A stretch of 9,542 bases of DNA from an uncultured Anaerostipes sp. (lineage in GTDB: Bacteria > Bacillota > Clostridia > Lachnospirales > Lachnospiraceae): assembly GCA_900756035.1 (NCBI GenBank), contig CAAEIR010000352.1, positions 1 through 9,542 of the forward strand, given 5' to 3'. A program made the translations under genes and the position numbers. Every line of letters begins with the position of its first letter. Within the stretch, counting starts at the first letter, position 1. The notes beneath the pieces were generated by a model. The model saw only the letters and a list, made by a program, of their open reading frames with translations. It was not told the origin of the DNA and did not search any database. Below are positions 1 to 6,816 of this stretch, piece by piece.

Positions 1-13
1 ACACACATGTCAT
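1..13 (-). CDS. Probable start of the next operon gene (4 codons visible)
   Basis: An ATG at 13-11 on the minus strand follows a purine-rich ribosome site (GGAGGGG, then about 4-6 nt to the ATG) and lies 32 nt after the stop of the 264-aa zinc-ribbon gene. The four visible residues are M-T-C-V and the rest is outside the window. The spacing matches the other genes of the operon, so I read it as the next member, but product and family cannot be judged. It could also be a chance ATG. Confidence 0.3.
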
Positions 14-45
14 TCCGCCCCTCCGCTCCCCTGCCTATTTTTTAT

Positions 46-840
46 TTACTCTTCTGTTTCGTAAACATATATGTACACATTGTAGCTTCTCTTCCTATTT
101 ATAAGCTTCACATGAAAATTACAATATGTTCCCTCGCAGTACAAGTGATATTCCTTGTCTTCAGATGGCTCTGCTCCATAATACGCTCCAAGTTTCGGAA
201 TGTCGGAAATGCCCTTGCCAAGCTGTTCCTCCAAAATATACGCAGAGAATTTATTCATTTCCTGCACCATGTACTGGTTTCCATCCGTACCCTTTTGTGG
301 AAACCACTTATTCCACCACTGATATCCATCATGGTCTGCACGGTTATATGCAATGAGGTGGTCTGGCTCCATCGAAAATTCTGCTTCTGTCATTAGAAGA
401 AACTCATCCTCTCCAAAAATCAATTCCTGGCACCAATAGCAGTACCCTGACATCATTAATTCCCGTTCTTCTTCTGTCCGGTCCGGAAATAAGTTTTGGA
501 TATGCGGAGCCGGCAGACCGCTTCCCCTACGATTGAAACGCGAGTTGCTGTACCAGCTGTATTTATCCATGTCCTCATCTGTAAGATAAATACTTGTAAC
601 GGTTCCACACATAGGGCATTGCTTCTCCACTTCAAAACGACCTTCAACCTCTTTTTTAGACATCTCGCGTGGAATATAAACATACTCATATTCATCAGTC
701 ACATTTTTATCATCGAAAAACGATAGTACCATTGGAGGTTCGCTGTCTTTTTCTATCACTGAAAATCTCTGCTTCTCAAAATTCTTATAAATCGCTTTTT
801 CCGCTGTTTCATTCTTAATATAGTAAAGCTTCTGTTTCAT
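46..840 (-). CDS. Zinc-ribbon protein of unknown function, 264 aa
   Basis: I do not recognise a named family. Two cysteine pairs are visible, C75-P-M-C78 and C134-Y-W-C137, which together would bind one zinc ion as a split zinc ribbon. Before the second pair is a pattern (I-Q-x-L-F-P about 114-119, then R-E at 126-127 and S-G-Y-C) that I know from uncharacterised phage and plasmid proteins carrying a similar finger. The C-terminal part (about 150-264) is rich in Tyr and Trp with two more cysteines (235, 240) and no recognised domain. There is no signal peptide or membrane segment. The start is set by AAGGAGGG 9 nt upstream. It follows pcfJ by 21 nt and is probably co-transcribed. Binding to nucleic acid or to another protein is plausible but inferred only from the zinc ribbon. 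Confidence 0.85.
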   Translation of the reverse strand: MKQKLYYIKNETAEKAIYKNFEKQRFSVIEKDSEPPMVLSFFDDKNVTDEYEYVYIPREMSKKEVEGRFEVEKQCPMCGTVTSIYLTDEDMDKYSWYSNSRFNRRGSGLPAPHIQNLFPDRTEEERELMMSGYCYWCQELIFGEDEFLLMTEAEFSMEPDHLIAYNRADHDGYQWWNKWFPQKGTDGNQYMVQEMNKFSAYILEEQLGKGISDIPKLGAYYGAEPSEDKEYHLYCEGTYCNFHVKLINRKRSYNVYIYVYETEE

Positions 841-861
841 TTGTCGTATCCCTCCTTGATT

Positions 862-3066
862 TTATGCGGCCACAAGTTCGCTATTCTGACCGTCTGCTTC
901 CGTTATCCCTGCATCCTCCATACACAAAGAAACTTCCATCAAATCAGCTTCCAGAACATCAGCTAAAGGCATGCCCGCAAGATGACCATGCCATACTTTC
1001 GCATTTTTCTTCCGCAGTTCTTTAAATTCTTCTACACGGAGACTTGCGCTTACTTTGGCCAGCCGGTAATCCTCCTCTGTTAATCGTGGCTGGATTGCCT
1101 TCTGCCATTTTTTTATAAAGCTGACAGCCTGGTTAAAATCCACATTTTGTCGGTCACCGCTTGTACGCTTTTGACGGACAGTCCCGTCCGGTTCAAACTC
1201 CAATGTATAGAATGCCTTCTCTGGCTGATCTGCTTTTCTCAAAAATGCAATATAGCTTTCCCTTCTCTGTATCCGTTCATAATAGTCATCGCTGAATCGT
1301 ATACAATGCCTAAGTGCCCTGCCCTCCTGTATAATATCCTCAATCCGATTTGGAATAAGAAGTACATACTTCTGATCACTATACTCATACTTTTCTTTAA
1401 TGGACTCACAGATTGCATCCACATCCGGATATACTTTTGCGATATCAACTGCCTGAAGCGTTATGTTTTTATCTTCACACAACTGTAGAACTTCATCATG
1501 GCTTTCAACCAGATTTTTGGGCTTATAGAATATTTCCAATGTGATATCACGTTTCAGCCGTTTTGACATATTGAGATAATCCTGCCAGGTAGATAGAAGT
1601 TCCAGGGGAGGTCGGTTAGTTAATGCATACTGACGTTTCAGATAATTGCATATTCTTAATTCACTCATTCTATCCTGGATGAATTTTATATTCTCCGGTC
1701 GGATATCCTGTTCTTCAAAATAGCAAATTACTGAATCCACGATATTTTTGCGTTTTTTCTTTTCATACCGCATCCATATAAGAAACAATTCGCCCCCATC
1801 ATTATTCCGCAACCGTCCCAAACGGTTTCCATCTATTCCTAGCGACTTTGCCAAACTATGGGATTCTGACACCTCAATCCGACCCTTGAGTGCATCCAGC
1901 GTAAGGTGTTTTAGTCCTGCCTTGATAAAGCGTTCCAGATACGGGGCCTCAGCCAGGCCGCTAAGATAATCATTCGGACTTATTTTGTATCCGGTAGATA
2001 TCAACTGCGGCAGACCTGTCCTGTTTAATATATGGCGGGACAGTGCTGGTACTGTACGTTTATACACAGCACCAGCATGGTTTAGTTTATAATCGTTGTA
2101 TCCATAAAAAAACGAGTAACTGGGATAGCCTTTAATCCAGCGGTATCCTCTTTGTTTATACCTGCCATAGTAATACTGTGTGTCTGTTAGATTCTTATCA
2201 TAAATAACTCTTCCGGTTTCATTACACATTATTTTGGGTGTTTTATACTCCCCTTTCTGATAAAATCGTTGTGCTGTAAACTGACGGATTATAAGACCAT
2301 CACCGTACTTTTGCGGTAAATAAACCTGTTCTTCTTTTGTACAAAGCCTCCCTGCTTTTCCCTTAGCTTTATACTGGATACGATGCCCGCAGCATATACA
2401 GGTACCATATGTATTATGTCTGGCTTTCTTCACTGGTACTATTTTCTCGCACCAGGTACAAAACCCCTCTTTCACATTTTTTGAATAGTCATAAAATATA
2501 AAATTCTCATTCAATCCATGTCTGTTTACCCAGCGAAGCCAATCTTTTGGAACATCGGGGACCAACTTCATCGCCGCCTCCCATAGAGATGTCTCTTTTT
2601 TATATCTATTCTCCAGACGCTCCTCCAGGATGGACTGCTGGTACTGGTAGATACCTTTCATACCTTTCTGGGTAACTCCCAGATATTCAGCCAATCTAAT
2701 GTCTTCTTCTGGTGTTATGTAGGCACATGAATAACTGTAATAATGCGGAAATTCAAGAGCCTCCACACACGCGGTCCGCCACTTTCCCTTTACTGTATCC
2801 CAAGTGAGATATTCTCTTTTACTCTTATCAATGAAAATTTCATATAATGGTTTTTTACTTCCCAGCCGTAAATCCCTCGCCAAATAGATAGCAACCATCA
2901 AAATACCGTCACAAATTTTACTCTGCAGATATACCTCTCGCTGGAAGACAGGCTCAACTCTTTGCCACCCAATCTTTTTATTCTCCGGTATATCCTGTTC
3001 TGCCATACAAAGCATTTCATCTGTTGCATACAGATGTCCCAGCTTTTTCAGTCTTGTTTTCTTCAT
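862..3066 (-). CDS. pcfJ-like: PcfJ-like protein, 734 aa
   Basis: This is a large cytoplasmic protein with a PcfJ-type C-terminal domain. The core signature lies at about 567-642: L-R-H-C (585-588), a Tyr pair (595-596), an S-Y-I-A-F-L-R strand (604-610), Y-T-L-E-F (620-624) and an R-Q-K-R segment ending in D-R-Q-N. A zinc ribbon sits mid-N-terminal: C203-x2-C206 and C223-x2-C226, followed by a basic stretch. About 20-190 and 390-560 look helical and match nothing I can name. PcfJ was named from conjugative plasmid pCF10 of Enterococcus; its biochemical role is not established as far as I know. The gene starts 5 nt after the DUF7666 stop with only a weak ribosome site (AAAGGCAGG), which suggests translational coupling. 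It is two genes downstream of the PcfK-like gene, the usual partner. Confidence 0.85.
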   Translation of the reverse strand: MKKTRLKKLGHLYATDEMLCMAEQDIPENKKIGWQRVEPVFQREVYLQSKICDGILMVAIYLARDLRLGSKKPLYEIFIDKSKREYLTWDTVKGKWRTACVEALEFPHYYSYSCAYITPEEDIRLAEYLGVTQKGMKGIYQYQQSILEERLENRYKKETSLWEAAMKLVPDVPKDWLRWVNRHGLNENFIFYDYSKNVKEGFCTWCEKIVPVKKARHNTYGTCICCGHRIQYKAKGKAGRLCTKEEQVYLPQKYGDGLIIRQFTAQRFYQKGEYKTPKIMCNETGRVIYDKNLTDTQYYYGRYKQRGYRWIKGYPSYSFFYGYNDYKLNHAGAVYKRTVPALSRHILNRTGLPQLISTGYKISPNDYLSGLAEAPYLERFIKAGLKHLTLDALKGRIEVSESHSLAKSLGIDGNRLGRLRNNDGGELFLIWMRYEKKKRKNIVDSVICYFEEQDIRPENIKFIQDRMSELRICNYLKRQYALTNRPPLELLSTWQDYLNMSKRLKRDITLEIFYKPKNLVESHDEVLQLCEDKNITLQAVDIAKVYPDVDAICESIKEKYEYSDQKYVLLIPNRIEDIIQEGRALRHCIRFSDDYYERIQRRESYIAFLRKADQPEKAFYTLEFEPDGTVRQKRTSGDRQNVDFNQAVSFIKKWQKAIQPRLTEEDYRLAKVSASLRVEEFKELRKKNAKVWHGHLAGMPLADVLEADLMEVSLCMEDAGITEADGQNSELVAA

Positions 3067-3071
3067 GACTC

Positions 3072-3632
3072 TTATCCTGCCTTTCTTATTTTTCCATTGA
3101 TGCTATACCAAGTATCTGGAAGAATCTCTTTTCCATCCACAGCATGTATTCCTATCTCTGTAATCTCGGACTGGCTTCTCACTTCCTTTGCAAATCCCAG
3201 AACATCTCCTATTGCGCCTTTGGCAACAGGATTCTCTCCTCTGACAATCACAATACCGTTTTTTGCCACGCCTTGATTCAGACACACAAGGTGATTATTT
3301 TTTCTAAATGGATGATCAAGAAGATATTTTAAGCTATGAGCCACAAATTCTCCTTTGTCCAGTTTCTTTATAAGCCTCAACCGGGTGCAGCTAATTTTGC
3401 TGTCATATGCATCCTCGTCAATATCACCATCAGCGACAACCATGTAATACACTGCCCTGTCCCAGTCCGGATAGTAGGATAAACAGTCCAATGGGTTTTC
3501 AGCACAATGCATTCCATTTATTCCGCAATTTGCTTTATCCTCCTCATTCCACACGCCTAATCGATATTGGTATGTATTACCGTGGTTTGTACAAGTTAAA
3601 TCCTTATCAAAGCCCTTAAATGCAATCAACAT
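3072..3632 (-). CDS. DUF7666 domain protein, 186 aa
   Basis: The N-terminus (A-F-K-G-F-D-K-D-L-x-C, residues 4-14) and the motif C-A-E-N-P-L-D-C-L-x-Y-Y (43-54) are hallmarks of the DUF7666 family, found in phage and mobile-element proteins, often with a C-terminal part of varied length. No biochemical function is known to me. Two in-frame ATGs lie close together (3638 and 3632). I chose 3632 because it is 8 nt from the perfect AAGGAGG, whereas 3638 is only 2 nt away. The frame stays open upstream to 3914, but that part is the antisense-free shadow of the PcfK-like C-terminus. The ribosome site overlaps the PcfK-like stop codon (TAAGGAGG), so the two genes are tightly coupled. The C-terminal half has a G-I-V-I-V strand (126-130) and Gly-rich turns. 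Confidence 0.85.
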   Translation of the reverse strand: MLIAFKGFDKDLTCTNHGNTYQYRLGVWNEEDKANCGINGMHCAENPLDCLSYYPDWDRAVYYMVVADGDIDEDAYDSKISCTRLRLIKKLDKGEFVAHSLKYLLDHPFRKNNHLVCLNQGVAKNGIVIVRGENPVAKGAIGDVLGFAKEVRSQSEITEIGIHAVDGKEILPDTWYSINGKIRKAG

Positions 3633-3645
3633 GGTCATTTCCTCC

Positions 3646-4389
3646 TTATTCAGCCAGGCCGTTCTCAAACAGAGAAACCTGGCCCTCAATCTGGTCTTTA
3701 TTCTGGTCAGCCGCCTCCGTCTTGGCTGAAGAATGTTTTCCTTCCTTCTCAGATGCATTGCTGTTTGCTCCACCTGCTTTATTTTTCTTGGAAGCGTTGC
3801 GTTTCTTAGTGGTTTTGTTTTTATTTCCCTTCGGCGTATTGATCTGCACCGACAATCGTTTGTGGAAGGCCTCTTCTGCTTCCGTTCTTCTCTCGGCCTC
3901 CTTTTCGCGGTCATCCGTTAAATAATAATCCCGTACCCATTCAAAAACTGTGTCTTCCAAAACAGCCATGTTTGCATATCGGCCACTTTTTTTCACCTCA
4001 TCGCTTACCATTTCATACGCCCGACTCATGATTGACTCAACACACCGCTGCAGTGTCTTGTGTTTCTGGAGCACCAGGTCAGCAAAATCGCTTTTATCAC
4101 AGCACCTTATGAGATAGTTGCCGATAACATCCGTAAATTGAGGATCATTCAGATTAAACATTTCATCCAACAGCTTACTCCGGGCTGACAAATAATCTTT
4201 CTGCGTCTCTCCTCCGTCTATCAGGAAATACCGCTTTCCAGTGAGGAACTCTTTCAAATCCACTTCAGGAACCTTATATTTCCCGGCAAGATTTTTAAGT
4301 TCATCCTTTAGTCCCATTTGACGCAACTTACTGGCTGTCTCGTTAAAATCTTGAATATTCTTAACCTTTTTATATAATTTTTCTATCAT
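3646..4389 (-). CDS. pcfK-like: PcfK-like / AcrIIA9-family protein, 247 aa
   Basis: Residues 1 to about 160 form a compact helical domain with the PcfK-like pattern (N-terminal I-E-K-L-Y-K-K, a Y-F-L-I-D-G segment near 54-59, then Asp/Cys-rich helices). NCBI also labels relatives of this family as Cas9 inhibitor AcrIIA9; whether this copy inhibits Cas9 cannot be read from sequence. From about 165 to 235 it is charged and low-complexity, rich in Lys, Asn and Ala, so probably disordered. The tail ends with Q-V-S-L-F (237-241), which fits the Q-x-x-L-F peptide that docks on the DNA polymerase sliding clamp. Of two close ATGs (4395, 4389) I chose 4389: it sits 7 nt after AAAGGAG, while the other is 1 nt away. 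It is preceded by a strong hairpin spacer and followed by DUF7666 and PcfJ. Confidence 0.85.
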   Translation of the reverse strand: MIEKLYKKVKNIQDFNETASKLRQMGLKDELKNLAGKYKVPEVDLKEFLTGKRYFLIDGGETQKDYLSARSKLLDEMFNLNDPQFTDVIGNYLIRCCDKSDFADLVLQKHKTLQRCVESIMSRAYEMVSDEVKKSGRYANMAVLEDTVFEWVRDYYLTDDREKEAERRTEAEEAFHKRLSVQINTPKGNKNKTTKKRNASKKNKAGGANSNASEKEGKHSSAKTEAADQNKDQIEGQVSLFENGLAE

Positions 4390-4409
4390 TGTCATACTCC
4401 TTTAAATTC

Positions 4410-4436
4410 AGCCGGAGAATTCACCATTCCCCGGCT
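4410..4436 (-). promoter_or_regulatory. Strong intergenic hairpin before the PcfK-like gene
   Basis: An 11-bp stem (one G-U pair in RNA) closes a 5-nt loop (GGTGA on the minus strand) in the 50-nt gap between the 139-aa gene and the PcfK-like gene. The arms are AGCCGGGGAAT and ATTCTCCGGCT. It is followed by GAATTTAAAGGAG, not a T-run, so it is not a canonical rho-independent terminator. More likely it is an mRNA stability or processing element, or a protein-binding site that sets the expression of the downstream PcfK-DUF7666-PcfJ block. Confidence 0.6.
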
Positions 4437-4445
4437 ATACTGACT

Positions 4446-4865
4446 TTATGCAGCATTATCTATGCTATCCAACTCTTCATCTCCGGAACTTTCTGCCTGC
4501 TCCATCTTTCCTTCTCCTTTCCGCTCGTCCTCTTCCTGTTCCATCAACGCCAATAACGCCAAAATCATTCCCTTACACCAGCTATTGTTCCATTTATCAA
4601 TGAACATCTGGATTTCTTCTACCACTTGTTCCCATTCCTCTTCAGTAAGTTCTCTGCCGCAATACTTCTTATAGAATCCATAGCTTTCCTGCATTGCGCT
4701 ATTATAATCAACCAAAAGTGCCTGGTCCAATCCTCCAATCAGCGCCAGAAATAGTGGTTCCCCCTGGTAGACATCATCCAGCGATTCTAAAGGCAGCGGT
4801 TGAGTACCATTAAGAAACACAAACATATCATTGAACAGATTTTTTACTAACATAAGATGGTCCAT
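4446..4865 (-). CDS. Unknown protein with acidic tail, 139 aa
   Basis: I do not recognise a family. The protein is predicted to be mostly helical: a hydrophobic N-terminal segment (1-18), a Leu-rich stretch (36-52), an amphipathic acidic helix (72-92) with Trp residues at 78 and 92, then L-A-L-L-A-L-M (102-108). The last 30 residues are strongly acidic and look disordered. The hydrophobic stretches are too short and interrupted for a confident membrane segment. The start is fixed by AAGGAGG 6 nt upstream, and that ribosome site overlaps the stop codon of the Cys-rich gene before it (TAAGGAGG), so the two are translated as a coupled pair. An acidic small protein next to a Lys-rich one (PcfK-like) could be a binding partner, but this is a guess. 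Confidence 0.8.
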   Translation of the reverse strand: MDHLMLVKNLFNDMFVFLNGTQPLPLESLDDVYQGEPLFLALIGGLDQALLVDYNSAMQESYGFYKKYCGRELTEEEWEQVVEEIQMFIDKWNNSWCKGMILALLALMEQEEDERKGEGKMEQAESSGDEELDSIDNAA

Positions 4866-4876
4866 TCTTTTCCTCC

Positions 4877-5662
4877 TTATGAAGCCTTCAAATCACCGAT
4901 TCTTAACTGGCCAACAATCTGCGGGCTATTTTTTTTCGATTTCCTATTTGATGGCCGGCGCTTTCTTATCAAAATACGCCTTTTACAGTTAGCCATGTCA
5001 TCATACAGGCTTTCCTGGAAGCTCACTCTCTTCATCTGCAAGTAGGCATCTTCGCAAATCGCTTCTTCCAAACTTTGTACATGACACAAGAGACGGTAAG
5101 CCTCACTGTTTTCTTTGTCCTCATTATCCAAATGTTGGATATGGTCTGCTAACCATAAATAATCCTTATTATTTCGGTATTCTTCAAGCGCACGAATTGC
5201 GGTTTCTTTAATTTGCTGGCAATTCGCCATGTAATCCACATCCATAACCGGAGGAAGCGGGGCATAATAACATTCTGGGTAATCTGCCTCAGCGAACGTA
5301 TTCTCAATCTGCCTCATCATTGCTTCTATTCCACTGCGAAGTCGATTTAAATATTCTCCGTCAGGCACATCCGCCTCCGGGCACCCCCTTATTTTCCACA
5401 TATTCCACCGGTCATACAGAGTTTGAAGCCTTTCCCCAAATTCGTCCGCCAGCCTTTCATAGTCTGCCTCCTCCATCTTCCCTCCTTTCCAGTTTGGGCA
5501 TACCAAAGCTTCCAGTTTCTCATCGCTGATAATAAAGCCGCATATAAACCCGCTTCTTTGTACGGTGCAGCCATAACGGTAGCGTCCACTCAGCCTTCCT
5601 TCTGTTTCCTCTTTTTTATTCAGATCAATATTGTGGCAGTTCCTACACGATTGTTTTTTCAT
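4877..5662 (-). CDS. Cys-rich N-terminal protein with basic tail, 261 aa
   Basis: No named family is recognised. The first 60 residues hold C6-x2-C9, G-C32, C41-G and C55-P-N-W-K-G-G, a pattern seen in small metal-binding domains of mobile-element proteins, probably co-ordinating zinc. Residues about 63-125 form an amphipathic helix region, possibly coiled, and 138-220 is another helical region with conserved-looking P-L-P-P-V-M-D-V-D-Y (135-144). The end (226-244) is very basic, with many Arg and Lys, suggesting nucleic-acid binding. It has a strong ribosome site, AAGGAGG, 5 nt before the ATG. It follows the PAPS-reductase-like gene after a 106-nt spacer holding palindromes and is coupled to the 139-aa gene downstream. 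A role with the PAPS-reductase-like enzyme is inferred from position only. Confidence 0.8.
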   Translation of the reverse strand: MKKQSCRNCHNIDLNKKEETEGRLSGRYRYGCTVQRSGFICGFIISDEKLEALVCPNWKGGKMEEADYERLADEFGERLQTLYDRWNMWKIRGCPEADVPDGEYLNRLRSGIEAMMRQIENTFAEADYPECYYAPLPPVMDVDYMANCQQIKETAIRALEEYRNNKDYLWLADHIQHLDNEDKENSEAYRLLCHVQSLEEAICEDAYLQMKRVSFQESLYDDMANCKRRILIRKRRPSNRKSKKNSPQIVGQLRIGDLKAS

Positions 5663-5692
5663 TTGGTCCTCCTTCTTTCGTTATACGTACAT

Positions 5693-5724
5693 TACGGCCG
5701 TATTGGGTGCTTACGTGCAATACG
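5693..5724. repeat. Palindrome cluster in the 106-nt spacer
   Basis: The spacer between the PAPS-reductase-like gene and the Cys-rich gene (5663-5768) holds a perfect 10-bp palindrome TACGGCCGTA (5693-5702) overlapping a 7-bp inverted repeat, CGTATTG (5699-5705) and CAATACG (5718-5724), with a 12-nt gap. A further ACGTA/TACGT is nearby. No promoter with acceptable -35 and -10 boxes is visible and there is no T-run. It may be an operator or an RNA hairpin. Confidence 0.5.
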
Positions 5725-5768
5725 TTTTACTCCACTCATTGATGCCTTTTACGAACCCAGTGAAGTGA

Positions 5769-6650
5769 CTAAGCCGCCATGTCGATAAAATCCTTTAGCT
5801 CCATCTGACCTGCAACCTGTTTATCTGTTTTTTCATTTCCATACATCCACCAGCGGAACACACTCTCACCATCCTTCCAGTTTCCCTTAGATTTACCACT
5901 GGCGGTACGCGCCTTTACCATACGGTCAAAAGCTCGTATGTAAGCATCGCGGTACTTGGGATATCGCTCAAATTCCCGTTCCCGGCTTCTTATGCTTGCC
6001 AGAGGGCAACCGATGCACCCAATCCTACAAAAGCCTTGGTCATACAGACAGCAATAAGGCACCTGATACTTACGGATAAAGCACCAGATGTCCTCCTCTG
6101 TCCAGTCGATGATGGGATTTAATATTCTTTTTCCCTTCAAGCTGCATATTTCTAATTTTCTACGATCTTCCTCGTTATCACAATTTAGATAAATAGCCCC
6201 TTTCTTCTTATGAATCTCTAAGAAATCCCGGTTGGCTCTTTTCCTGCTTTCTTCCCAGCGGACTCCGGTCACCGTAAAGGCTCCCTCACCCCCTCCTTCT
6301 TTCAGCACTTCACAACAGTAGCGTGCTGTACGCAGTGGCGGCATCTGCTTCTTGACAATCAAATCCCACATGGTCAGCTCCGGATACTCAACCTTGACAT
6401 CTGGAAATGCCTCCCGTATAAACCGCACCAGCTCCGGAGGATCTACTGTTGTCAAATGATAATGTGCCTGAAACTTCACATGGGCCATCTTTGCAAGCAC
6501 ATAAAGCACAACACTGTCTTTTCCGCCGCTGAAGGCAAGGTAATAACCATCCTCATGATACCGGACCGCAGCATCTTCAAACATCTGAAACAACTGGATT
6601 GCCCGTTTTACCTTATCTGAAAAATCATCAAAAAGTCTGTATTGTTCCAT
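5769..6650 (-). CDS. PAPS-reductase-family ATP pyrophosphatase, 293 aa
   Basis: This is a member of the phosphoadenosine phosphosulfate reductase superfamily (adenine nucleotide alpha-hydrolase fold). The PP-loop is S-G-G-K-D-S (41-46), preceded by Y-Y-L-A-F. Next come T-T-V-D-P-P-E-L (67-74), R-x2-Y-C-C (107-113, with K117), T-G-V-R-x2-E-S (128-135) and C208-x3-C212-x2-C215-P. The latter three cysteines plus one from the C112-C113 pair could hold a 4Fe-4S cluster, as in APS reductases and DndC-type enzymes. A W-W pair (267-268) closes the domain. No sulfate-assimilation genes are nearby, and this type is common in mobile elements, where related proteins (DndC, IbrA) act in DNA modification or gene control; its substrate here is unknown. 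The N-terminus has Q-Y-R-L-F (3-7), a sliding-clamp-like peptide. GGGAGAGA precedes the ATG. Confidence 0.9.
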   Translation of the reverse strand: MEQYRLFDDFSDKVKRAIQLFQMFEDAAVRYHEDGYYLAFSGGKDSVVLYVLAKMAHVKFQAHYHLTTVDPPELVRFIREAFPDVKVEYPELTMWDLIVKKQMPPLRTARYCCEVLKEGGGEGAFTVTGVRWEESRKRANRDFLEIHKKKGAIYLNCDNEEDRRKLEICSLKGKRILNPIIDWTEEDIWCFIRKYQVPYCCLYDQGFCRIGCIGCPLASIRSREREFERYPKYRDAYIRAFDRMVKARTASGKSKGNWKDGESVFRWWMYGNEKTDKQVAGQMELKDFIDMAA

Positions 6651-6669
6651 TCTCTCCCGTCCTTCGCAA

Positions 6670-6816
6670 TTATTCTGCTATTGACGGAAAAGCCATTCTT
6701 TCCGGTGTGTCTTTTTACGCCGCTAACCGCTCTTCTTTCAAGGCCTCGGTCCGCAGTAACCTGGCCTTTAACGGCAACCAGGAGTTTTCTCCGGGAAATG
6801 AGGGAATGGAACCTTT
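6670..6816 (-). other. Spacer with three hairpins and an in-frame coding-like extension
   Basis: The 166-nt gap before the PAPS-reductase-like gene is richer in G+C than its neighbours. It has three successive hairpins: 6778-6795 (7-bp stem with one mismatch, 4-nt loop), 6740-6768 (AAGGCC/GGCCTT closing an inner GGT/ACC) and 6685-6704 (CGGAAAG/CTTTTCCG, one bulge). The frame of the 122-aa gene also continues after its TAA for 33 codons with a protein-like composition (residues such as P-G-E-N-S-W-L-P-L-K), stops at TAA 6717-6715, and runs 14 further codons to TAA 6672-6670. It is either a structured leader RNA or the decayed 3' end of the upstream gene. Confidence 0.4.

Noticed and set aside
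7..396. Plus-strand open frame of about 129 codons at the left end
   Set aside because: It is antisense to the zinc-ribbon gene, which has a good ribosome site and cysteine motifs; the plus frame has hydrophobic, shadow-like composition.
3633..3914. N-terminal extension of the DUF7666 gene by 94 residues
   Set aside because: It overlaps the C-terminal coding region of the PcfK-like gene, is made of Arg/Lys-rich residues with no domain, and has no ribosome site. The ATG at 3632 has AAGGAGG 8 nt upstream and begins the DUF7666 motif.
5663..5768. Small ORFs and a promoter in the 106-nt spacer
   Set aside because: Minus-strand frames are only about 15-25 codons with no good ribosome site, and the TATAAC-like box has no -35 box 16-18 nt upstream.
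6712..6745. Possible promoter TTGAAA - 18 nt - TAAAAA before the PAPS-reductase-like gene (minus strand)
   Set aside because: The -10 box is poor and overlaps the end of a hairpin; the spacing is one nt long. Not strong enough to call.
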